This document shows, piece after piece, positions 50,501 through 61,900 of a DNA stretch of 64,000 nucleotides. The position numbers and the translations under genes are program-made. The stretch comes from Antedon mediterranea. Taxonomy: Eukaryota > Echinodermata > Crinoidea > Comatulida > Antedonidae. Numbering within the stretch: the stretch's first letter is position 1; each line of letters begins with the position of its first letter. Below the pieces are notes generated by a model. The model was not told the DNA's origin. It worked only from the letters and a program-made list of their open reading frames with translations, and did no database searches. Location: positions 16,815,312 to 16,879,311 of the forward strand of contig NC_092675.1 in NCBI RefSeq assembly GCF_964355755.1, in the 5' to 3' direction.

Positions 50501-51560
50501 TATAGTTATTAACTGTTATATTACAGGGGGTGCAATCTGTCACGGGGTACCTAATATTCTAGACAGCCCATAATATATTGCAACCCCTATAGTATATAGT
50601 TATTAACTGTTATAATATAGGGGGTGCAATCTGTCACGGGGGTACCTCATATTCTAGACAGCCCATAATATATTGCAACCCCTAAACTAGATAGTTATTA
50701 ACTGTTATAATACAGGGGGTGCAATCTGTCACGGGGTACCTAATATTCTAGACAGCCCATAATATATTGCAACCCCTATAGTATATAGTTATTAACTGTT
50801 ATAATATAGGGGGTGCAATCTGTCACGGGGGTACCTCATATTCTAGACAGCCCATAATATATTGCAACCCCTAAACTAGATAGTTATTAACTGTTATAAT
50901 ACAGGGGGTGCAATCTGTCACGGGGTACCTAATATTCTAGACAGCCCATAATATATTGCAACCCCTATAGTATATAGTTATTAACTGTTATAATATAGGG
51001 GGTGCAATCTGTCACGGGGGTACCTAATATTCTAGACAGTCCGTAATATATTGCAACCCCTATAGTATATAGTTATTAACTGTTATAATATAGGGGGTGC
51101 AATCTGTCACGGGGGTACCTAATATTCTAAACAGTCCGTAATATATTGCACCCCCTAAAATAGTTATTAACTGTTATAATATAGGGGTGCAATCTGTCAC
51201 GGGGTACCTAATATTCTAGACAGCCCGTAATATATTGCACCCCTATAATATATAGTTATTAACTGTTATAATTATAGTCTAGGGGGTGCAACCTGTCACG
51301 GGGGTACCTATCTAGACAGACCATAATATATTGCACCCCCTATAATATATAGTTATTAACTGTTATATTATAGGGGGTGCAATCTGTCAGTGTCACGGGG
51401 GTACCTAATATTCTAGACAGTCCGTAATATATTGCACCCCCTAGATAGTTATTAACTGTTATATTATAGGGGGTGCAATCTGTCACGGGGGTACCTAATA
51501 TTCTAGACAGTCCGTAATATATTGCACCCTGGGCCTATAATAAATAGTTATTAACTGTTT
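47600..51560. repeat. Satellite of about 95-bp hairpin-forming units, with orientation switch near 49.0 kb
   Basis: The unit carries GTGACAGATTGCACCCCCTA, then AACAGTTAATAACTATATA, TATAGGGGGTGCAATATATT and CTGTCTAGAATATTAGGTAC. TTGCACCCCCTATA and TATAGGGGGTGCAA within each unit are complementary, so every unit can fold. I count about 14 units in one orientation (to about 49005) and about 27 inverted units after it. The junction near 48990-49040 makes the two arrays head-to-head. The CCCCCGTGACAGATTGCA part resembles the CCCCCGTAACAGAGTGCA repeats at the ends of the 12-kb block. Confidence 0.95.
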
Positions 51561-51569
51561 GAAAAAAAC

Positions 51570-52355
51570 GTTTGGAGATTCTTAAGAGACAATAAAGCTC
51601 TAGGCCTATAGCTCGAAGTTTCATCTTAAAATTTACGACATTATTATATTAGTACAAAAGTTAAAATCCGTAAAAAAAGGTATACTTTATAACCTGATGT
51701 TGAGAATAAGAACAGATATGACATAAATCTACATAAAAGATTACATAGAACAACGTCGTTTGTTATTCAGTGTAGGCGATTGATTTAAGGCAACATACGG
51801 CAAAGGATGAACAAAATTAAGCTTCTCGAGATTACGAGTACTGTCTGATGGCAAATTAACTAGGCCTATATATTAAAATTGTAAACTTATTATAAGCATG
51901 GAGGAAATATACAGAGATATTTCCTCCATGTTATAAGCAACGAAATGCGATAATAAATGACATCAGCCAATTGTGTAACACATGATTTATTTTTGGTGCA
52001 TAATGCCCGGTGTTTTGGGCTTGTGTTCCTGTTCAATTGGCGTGTGTCCGTTTTCCTTCGTAAAATAATCAGAAGACAACTAAACATAATGTTATATGGG
52101 CCTAAAACAACTTGAGATTAAATAAATATATTATAGATAAAATTAGGAGAGCGCTAGGGTGCTTAGAACGGTTATGAACATTCAAATCAAAATCATTGAT
52201 TCATATGAAAAATAAACAGTATATAACCGTAGTATACAGGCCCGTATACAGGCCATGACTTCATTATTAATAAATAAATAATAACAATGAATAATCATAG
52301 GCCGAATAAGTGTATAGTCCAAGGATCGAGTTATATAATACAAAGACAATTACTG
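51570..52355. other. Stretch between satellite and right end of the composite block
   Basis: No gene recognised. A short inverted repeat (CATGGAGGAAATAT with ATATTTCCTCCATG) lies at about 51898-51931. Confidence 0.4.
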
Positions 52356-52360
52356 AATTG

Positions 52361-52500
52361 TTGTGGGTTTCAGTGACAGGATCTCTGGATACAAAATAAA
52401 ATAAAGAAAAAGCTAAATCAAAACGATAATTTAAAACAGCCTTAACACTTAGCAGAGCTTTTGGAAAACACTACCCCTTCATCAGTGCAAGTGAGAGTAC
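52361..52500 (-). repeat. Interspersed repeat with hammerhead-like core (copy E)
   Basis: Most diverged copy, minus strand. CTGATGA is kept but the helix II and GAAA parts are altered (GGGGTAGTG...CCAAAAGC). Confidence 0.6.
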
Positions 52501-52983
52501 GTAGACAAAACTTTATAATACGTAGAGTAGGGGGTGCAATTTGTCACGGGGTACTGAAAATTTTAACTAAGCTAAAATATTCTGTATCCCGGAAAAGAAG
52601 CGAGAGTTAGTGATGCATAAAATTCGTTGAATAAACATAAAGTAGGCGGAGCATGCAACGTATTACTGTTGTAATTCAATAGGGGATGCACTCAGTTACG
52701 GGGGTACCTAAAATTTTAGAACAGCGTGTCGAAAACCAATAATTGAACATTGAATAGATCGCCGCAACAATGATGACAATGCTGTGTACCGACGATTCAT
52801 AGAAAAAGAAGTACAGTATTTGATTAAATTTGTGAGAACGTTCAATCAAATAGTGTACCACTGTTTCAAAAGTGTAGCTTCCAAATAAATTACTATATTA
52901 TTATTATTACTGAGAGCGTTATTTGAATTCATTGAGTCGTGTAGTATTTAACTTGAATTGGTCACTGTTTTTAGGATACAGCT

Positions 52984-55900
52984 ATGGCTGATTATTGGAC
53001 CAAAGAACGGATAGTGGAGCATATATCTACTCTAAAAGACACAAATACACATGAAAAACTAGGACAATTTTTTGACGATTGGGCTCCACACTACGATAAA
53101 GTGAGTACGGTATACATCTTTATCATGCTAATTAGCATAGGTCAAATGTTCCAAATTTTCGAATTCAAAGCAAATGTTGGCAAATAGGCCTATAGCCTAT
53201 ATAATATGCAGGGAGGGAACAATTTTATACCTCCTGGTATATGTAGGCTTAGTTCTCACGAGGCTCTACATCACTCACATCAGGGTCCCGCTCTCCTAAC
53301 ACCATAGAGATATTATAGAATATATAGTTCACTATAGTATTGCTATGCTATCACTCATGATCTTTTGGGGTTCCCCCCGCCCACTCATATCACTAAAGTA
53401 GGGTCTTACAAATTGTGGGTAGGGTGTGAGAGAGCCCCCACCCATGCGTTTGGGGATGGTGAAACATTTTCTGAATTTAAACCCTGGGGTTCCGTTTCTT
53501 TTTTCGCCGTGGCTAAAGATATGGGACCGTATCCTAACTTCCGTTTGCTAAAGGTACGGTAAATTGCATTACGTCATAATCAGCCAATGGGTACGCATGT
53601 GACGTCATCGTATAAGGCCTGGTGCGGATGTTTTCATTCTCTCCACCAACAACAACAACAATGATCGAGGCATCGGGACGAATATGGCGGCTCTGTCTGA
53701 GGGTGACCATTTTAACAGTTACGATGCATTTAACAGAGCAGTTGAGATGGATGCTAGTCAAGTCGCCCCATCGCAAAGTCGCCCCATACAAAGTCGCCCC
53801 TTACACAGTCGCCCCTTAGCAAAGTCGCCCCAAAACAAAGTCGCCCCGACACAGTCGCCCCATCGCAAAGTCGCCCCATCGCAAAGTTTTCCTAGACTAA
53901 CGGGATTCATGTACCGTATACAGCAGCCTTACTTGTTTTAAATGTAACCGAGCAAGCAATTTACCAAATTAGGATTTTATGATATTTACTTAAGGCCAAA
54001 TAAAAAAATATACTTGTTAAGCGTCACACCCTCATAAATTTTCAGGGGCGGGGGGACGGTTTTTTTTTTTTTTTTTTACTTTTTATAGAGGTATATTTTT
54101 GCGCGTTTTGGCCCACTTTTTTTAGGACGAAACGTCAAACTTTTAAAATGCGAAACAGAACAAAATTGACTATGTATGAAATATTATTGCTTACGACAAA
54201 ATTGAGTTTTGTATTGTTTATATCCAGACGTAATTAAAACATTAAATTTAATTGCCACCAAGCGAAATTGTAGGCCCTAGGCTAACTAATCCGTCCAAGC
54301 TACTACCCCCACCTCACTCATCGGCCATCCGCCGTCTCTCGCTCGACTCATCTATCCAGGAAATTCCATATCGCGAGAAGCATGATTTGGTCTCAATAAT
54401 ACTAAATAGTGGGCTGATTTATAGTTTGAAAACAGCTTACGGCATTTCTTAAGTGAATTTTTGTTCAAAGTATTCATTCTTCTTTGATGAATCCTTTGCC
54501 AATTGCTGTGTAAATCAGTATTTAAAGTTGTGATGCAAAAAGTGTATGTAATTATTCCACAGGTAAACCAGGCATAAGGAAACCCATCGCCCAACAGGAC
54601 CTCGTGGTGTGCCGATCTCGAGCGCGAGATCATCGTAAACAAAATTGGTAGAGTCCATTATGTATGGGGTGTTTCCTATTTACGAACCTATAAAAAAACG
54701 CGCTTCGACCACTGTGTAGGCAAAATATTTATTTCGTTAAATCCCTAAATTGATAATCGCGTATTCTGTAATCACGTGACTGATGATGTAATTCTCAGCG
54801 ACGTACTAAATGCACATGATTTAATGTGTTGGGGAAAAAGCTAGCTGTTTACCACATTACATGATTCACGGTGCTATTCGCGTTTCCTTGACGTAAATCG
54901 GCGGCGTGTAAATGAAACAATTGTTTTCACCAAATTGCCGTTGTTGACATAGAGCGATCGGCGGCTAGCGTTGTCTAAGCTAAAAAGTACGTATTTTTCA
55001 AAAATTACATTAGCCTAACAAACATTTGCTAGTTTTGAAATTTTCAAATAGCAATTATGAAGAATCTACTAGCAAAATGCTAGTTTGCTAGCGTGAATTT
55101 CGAGCCCTACTCTGGAGCTGGGCCGGGCCGCTGAACTTTCCGTTGTATATCGGTAAAAAAAAAATAAAAATAAAAAGAGAGGCGGCTGGATAATCAGGAG
55201 CGGGCGGTGACGCTTAACAAGTATGTTTTTTTATTTGGTCTAACTACTATAGGCAATGGAATCTATGAAATACGTCGGTCCTTCTATCGCTTCAATTTGC
55301 CTTCAGAAATATGTTAAATCTAAAGATGCCAGGATATTTGATGTCGCATCAGGCACAGGCCTCGCAGGTGAGTATGTAAGTATCCGTATCATTATAAACC
55401 ATCAGCACACCGCAACTGCAGCAGGACGTGTATATGCTCTTCGGCAAACAGTTGATTTACATATACACAATATTATTTTTAAAAACCGTTGCGTATTAAA
55501 GTTGGAATTTATTCTGACTTGTTTGGCCTCCACTGATTGTGAGGGCATTTGTTGTATGAGAGAATGTATCTGGTGGTTGAAAATATGTGATAATACCATA
55601 TATGGCTCTGTGGTCTAGTGGTATGATACTTGCCCTGTAAACGAGAGGTTGCAGGTTCGAATCCCGCCAGAGACATTTTTTCATACAACTAAAAAATACG
55701 GAACTTTCACCAATGGGCTATGCTCGACGCGATTAGAAATAAATTATAAACCGCTTTGTGATACACTAAAAATGATATATATATATATAATATATACGGT
55801 AAATCATACTGTAAATTATAGAAACAGTGCTCATATTCGGAACATAATCTCATATTCGTGTCGAGCATAGCTCATTGGCGAAAGTTCCATATTTTTTAGT

Positions 55901-58900
55901 TGTATGAAAAAATGTCTCTGGCGGGATTCTATAATTTACAGTATGATTTATATATAATTTACACAGTGCTACGCAACACATGATTTATATATATAATATA
56001 TGGTTTCGATCCAAGTCGGCCCTAAACCATCTCGGCCAAAGTCAAGTCGGCCCCAAGTCAAGTCGGCCCCAAGTCAAGTCGGCCTCAAGTCAACTCGGCC
56101 TCAAGTCAACTTGGCCTCAAGTCAACTCGGCCTCACGTCAACTCGGCCAAAAAATAATCGGTCAACTTGGCCCCGTTAAAGTATGGAACGCAAAAAGTGC
56201 AAATGAAGGGGATTGATAAAATAATATTTCTTCACAATTTTTTAACTATGAATAATTCTGACTTTTAATGAATATTATTATTTAGACAATAATATATTTA
56301 GCAAAAAATATAGGAATGATTTCACTAACTTTCCTTTATTTACGTTTAATAAAATGTCGTAGCTGTCGAGCCTCCCTGCGCGTTTGCCAGCTTTTTCGAT
56401 ATCTACAACTGCTACGTGTTTTCGCTGACCGGGGGATTTCCCTTTTTTAAAAACGCAAATCATGCACAAAAACGATGTACGATCATTTTTTCTATGGCCA
56501 AATGGTGGAACGTAGGCTTCCGTCTTCGATTTCCTAAAATACGGTACCTGCACGTGTTTTTTGTAACACGCGGGTACTTCTATAGGCGCTAGTTCCGTTT
56601 CGCACCTGTCGTTTATTTCGACTCAAAATTGGTTAAGTAACTTTATCGTGAGTACCACACCTTAGAATTAGGCCTCAAAAATACTTTTACGAAGGAGATC
56701 ACACAAAAAGTAAAAAATAAATCCTTTAAATTGATGAATTTACAGACGTGTTTCTCGCACATCGGTTCGTGAATTTCGCATACTCCATGTTCAATGTTGT
56801 TGTTTCTATGGAGCGCCAACAGAGCAATCATAATAAAGGGCTAAAAACTCAGTAAATTGCGTATATTTAATGCATTTATTGGTGAAAATTACGTTAAATT
56901 TATCATATTTTGTCAATGTCAATGCAACAAAAATATTACTGTTGATACTGTACATGGTTTTTGCAGGAACTTTTAGGAATGAAAATCGACAAATTCATCA
57001 TCATATTACATGTACTGTAATAGGGGTATACCTGATCTAAATAATATTCCTCTTAGTCTTAGTCTTACTCTTCTTAGGCCTAGGGTTGGTTGCTATTTGA
57101 AAACAGCAAATTATTAGCAGTAAAATGTTACAGCATTTTTATTGACAAAATATATTAAAATTAAACGTGTATTTCAATAATAAATGCATTAAAAGAAGAC
57201 GCATTCCACTGAGGTTTTAACCATCTATTGTTGTTGCTCTTTTGGCGCTCCATAGAAACGAAAATATTGAACTTCCGAGTATGCTAAATTCGCGAACGGT
57301 ATGCGAGAAACATGTCTGTAAAATCATCAATTTAAGGATTTATTTGTTACTTTTTATGTGATTCTTCTTCATAAAAGTACTTATGAGACCCAATTTTAAT
57401 GTGTGGTATTCAAAATATTCTTGCTAAACAATTTGCAGTCAAAAGGAAGTCGAAATAAAAACAGGTGCGAAACGGAACTAGCGCCCTTCTATATATATAG
57501 ATATTATATTTTTTATTTCTTCATTTTTTTTAAAACGTGGATAGTAAGAATCGTAATAATATTAAGCACTTTTTGCGTTCCATACTTTATTGTGGCCGAG
57601 TTGACCGATTAGTTTTTGGACGAGTTGACGTGAGGCCGAGTTGACTTGGGGCCGACTTGACGTGGGGCCGACTTGACGTGGGGCCGACTTGACGTGGGGC
57701 CGACTTGACGTGGGGCCGACTTGACTTTGGCCGAGACGGTTTGGGGCCGACTTGACCTGCACCCATAATATATATATGTCCTTTGGTCGTATAACAGCCT
57801 ACTTGTTGTACTTGTTTTACCTTTTTTAACATTTCAAACGGGAAAACTCTTCTCCTAAACCCGCCTCTGTATTTTTGTATTAATACAGTATCTTTGATTC
57901 TTATCAGCTGGCTAATTCTGGCTACACTAACATTGATGCAATTGACGGCAGTGCATCAAGTATTGAGGTAGCTCGTAAAAAGAACGTATACAAAAATCTA
58001 TATGTACAATGGATTGGAGGTGACAACAAAATGGATGTTGAGAATGGTAAATATCACATTAATAAACGGTCTACATACAAATAATAATTGATATTAATTT
58101 TAAATACGGCAAATAAAAAACATTTCTATAGTTATAATAATTTGGTCATCGTGTTTTAAGAATTAGGCCCCTTACTGGATTACACTGGCTTATGTTTAGT
58201 ACAACTTGCCTGGTTTTCAAACTATTGTTTTAATAAAAAAAAGTTGTGAATAAAGGCTAGTAAAGTTAGGCCTGCGGCACCATGGATGTGAATAAAATAA
58301 ACTAAATAGTTGAGAATGTCTCGACATTTTGGTTGTTATGCTACCCTCGTGGTGCACCGTCTTCCGGAGACATTGTCACGCTTTGCATAATTTTTGGAAA
58401 CACGTGGTGTACCGCAAACCTACCTTTACTAAATGTATTATTTGTGAAATCCTTTAAATTGAAATAATTTTGATGGATTTATTTAGTCATTTTGAAGAGG
58501 TTTGTCTCAATTATCATCAGAGTGGCTCAGTGACAGTTTCACATCGAGTTAGTTCAAAATTCACTCAGCTTTAAACCATACTAATACTTAGGCCTATATC
58601 AACTTACTCTTTGGTAGAATAATTTTCTCTTAAATAAAAACGTCTCATGGATCATAATCATAAATAAATATCTGATATGTAATAAAAATTATAATGATAA
58701 TGTATATTATATATAGGTCTAGTATATTTATAATGAAAACCTGTTTAAATTTATGTATTACAGACAGCTATGATGCATTAATAATAGTCGGTGCTTTTGC
58801 TTTTAATCATCTAAAATCAGACGTATTTCCAGATTTGATTCGAGTTACTAAACCAGGTAATGAGATTGTCAATTCTGACTATTCAATTCAGGCACCTTTT

Positions 58901-61900
58901 AAATATACCTTCAAATTAGCTACTCCAGGGCCGTAGCCAGGATCTGTCAAGGGGGGGTTAGGACACTAAATATTTGGGTCAACCCCCCCCCCCCCCCCAG
59001 CCTGATGCGAAGCGAATTTTGTTAAATGACACTCCTAGATGGCCGGAAAAGACACTCTCGTGCAGCATGCTATATAACCAATGAGCAAAAAGATCGTACT
59101 TTTTTCCTCCTCCTCAAACACGTCGATAATTTAAATGACGATAACTATTTGTTGCCGTATGTTAGATGCGCGTGCTCTGTGCGGAACCGCCGATTGTTTG
59201 ATCATTTACTCCGTATTTTGTTTTGCGTTCAAGTTCAATGCGAACGTATATCTAGGAGCAACCCCGAAAAAAGCACACTAGGTGAAGGCAAATGCTATTT
59301 GCTAGCTCTATCTATAATATTTATTTACAGCACTTTGAATATAAATATGTAAATAGGTGATATTGATACATTTTAGTACGTATCGGCTGGTGGTCTAGAA
59401 AAAAATAATCGGATGCCATAATGTGAACTACAGTACTTGATACCATAGATATTATAGTGTAAAATATTAATATTCACTATCCTCTATGATACATTATACT
59501 TCATAGTCGCACATAAATACTGATGTACGTCGGAAGGCTATACTTTATGCATGCTGCCTGACTGCCATTGATCTAAATAATAGGTACGCAGTTGTCTGGC
59601 GGTGTCCTTTGTACGAATCGTTCGTGCGCCAGCTCGCTATGAGACGCGTCAATATCATGTTACATGCAGGGACCAAACCAGGGGTGGCACCAGGATCTTC
59701 CCGACGCGGGGGCTACATTCCCCGACGAGGGGGCTATGCGAGCGAAGCGAGCATCACTAGGCTGGGGACCAGGGGGCCACCAAGGGCCCCCGGTGGGGGT
59801 CGAGGGGGGGGGCGAAGCCCCCGGAAGCAACGCGTTCTAGCGTCATTTGAGGTCATTTTAATCAGATTTAGGGTAGCCATTTTTTCCATTTTTTATAATG
59901 CATAAGGCCTAAATAAAATACTGCGTGCAAAAAAACGATGCGCGATGACTGTTTCAATCCATATTTTTCAATTTAAAAAATAAAAGTTGAAAGAAAATTT
60001 AGAAAAATAGAGTTGGAGGTCCCGGAAATTGGACTTATTATACTTCAAAACATGAAACAAAATATATAAGTCCCTATCATGGTTGTGACTGAGCTAAGAA
60101 ATGTTTGAAAAATAGAGATGTTAGGTCCCGGAAAATGCACTTCTTGTACTTCGAAATATGACCAGCTTTATTGTTGGGGCTGAGCTAAGAAAATGTTTGA
60201 AACTAGAGGCTGCAGGTCTTCAAAAAATTGCATTTTATACTTTGGAAACATCAGGCCTAGAGGCTTAAAAAACGCAAGCGTAGACCTTTTTCAGTCGGGG
60301 AAATAAGTTTATTCCTCCCAAGTGTATGCGTGCGTACCATCTGGACCTCCGAGTGGTGAGAAATTCATGACATACAGGACATTGTAATAACTTAGCTAAA
60401 ATAAGATGTTGGCTAAGCGAAAATGGCATGTTTTTTTGTTTAGTAAATGGATGAAAAATTTATTTTAGGTGCCCCACGGTACTGTATATTATATTCCCCG
60501 ACAAAAGTACCCGTGTTCCCTTCGGTATTTCCCTTCGGTAACCGTCGGTAAACTTCGCCTGGAAAATAACTACATTACACATTTTGGTCCCTGGATGGAA
60601 CTTGATATCACGCGTCTCGACCCAACGTTGAACGATTCGTACAAAGGGATACCGCCAGACAAGTGCGTACCTAGCTAATGTTTAGTAGACTCCCCGACGA
60701 GAGGGCTAGAGCAAACGTAGGCCCCCCCCCCCCCCCCGCTGGCGCCACCACTGGACCAAACATTTATTTTTCAGGTTAAAATCGGCAATTCATTTGCAGC
60801 TTTTAGAAATTTACAGACACGTATCACTAGTTGACGCTCATACAGAGAAGAAGGTTCACGAACAAGTTTACAAATTTTTCAATTTACAAACAACTTTTTG
60901 TACTGTGGGGCACGTATTTGGAGGATTTTTGGAGATGAGGGTGAGGTATTGGGCATGTCGGGGTTGGGGGTTTGCAGTTGGTTAAGGGGGGTTCGCTGTA
61001 AAGGGGGGTTCGCCCGAACCATAAAAACCCCCCCTGGCTACGGGCCTGTACTCCCATGCAATTCCACCTTCCACTTTCATCGAATTACAGTATTACTTAC
61101 GTAAGACGATACTACTGTATTGTATTGTTATACACTGAAAATACTGCAGAACGAAACCTACATGGAAACATAAACAACATAATAAAGAAATAAAACCAAC
61201 AAATTACAGTAAATCAATAAAATACCCATAATTCACATGAAATCAGGGAAGAGTAAAATTTCATTCCTTCTTGATTTACATGATGAAGATTAAGACAATA
61301 ACTAGATAGATCAGTTATCCGCACAACAACGACGCCACATGCACGTACGCTACAAAATGAGAACATAAAAATATTACAGCACTTATGACCTGATAATAAT
61401 AATAATATGTTGGTGCTAAATTCTGTCTATATTGTGAATTATAGTATATAACAGTATAATACTGTTATCTACATACAGTGTAGCATCATTGAAATTACTG
61501 GATCCACCTTTTATTCAAATTTGTTAACATGATAACGTCATCAAAATTAAAATAGTTATTACTCATGCGAAAGATAATTGATTAACCTAGACAATATTAA
61601 AAATAAAAACTAGGGGAAAATGGAATACGAATAAGCGAGATGTGTTCTATTAAATGCAATGAGCTATGATGAAAGAGACAAAAAACATTTTTTTTTCATT
61701 TGAGTGGCCATATGATGACGTCAGACAACAACAATGTTACATGAATTAATATATACAACTCATTAGCTTTCAAAATAAGTTGAAAAATGGTGGGTCAACG
61801 GTCTTCCTGAAGCGATAAAATAGATTTAAAATAGGCATATTTTTTATAAATTTAAATTGAATTTTTAAGTTTAACGTGCACGTGCATCATTATTCTGCAA

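Larger units (their letters stand above)
40694..52722. mobile_element. Composite block with matching inverted ends, about 12 kb
   Basis: The left end GTTCTAAAATTTTAGG (40694), then ACCCCCGTAACAGAGTGCA repeated about three times and TATTGAATTACAA, is matched inverted at 52722-52670, with GTTCTAAAATTTTAGG, ACCCCCGTAACTGAGTGCA and TATTGAATTACAA. The outer flanks carry AGCGTGGCG (40683-40691) and AGCGTGTCG (52723-52731), a possible imperfect 9-bp target duplication offset by two bases. Inside are an inner inverted-repeat element, P2X7-BALD-like sequences and a large satellite whose unit resembles the terminal repeats. That it moved as one unit is inference. Confidence 0.6.

Noticed and set aside
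47600-51560. Regularly spaced repeats resembling a CRISPR array
   Set aside because: The whole roughly 95-bp unit repeats, with no unique spacers, and the context is an animal genome. It is a satellite.
59609-59905. 98-codon Gly/Arg-rich plus-strand frame
   Set aside because: It crosses the target duplication into the GC-rich end of the hAT-like element, and the Gly/Arg/Pro bias comes from G runs.
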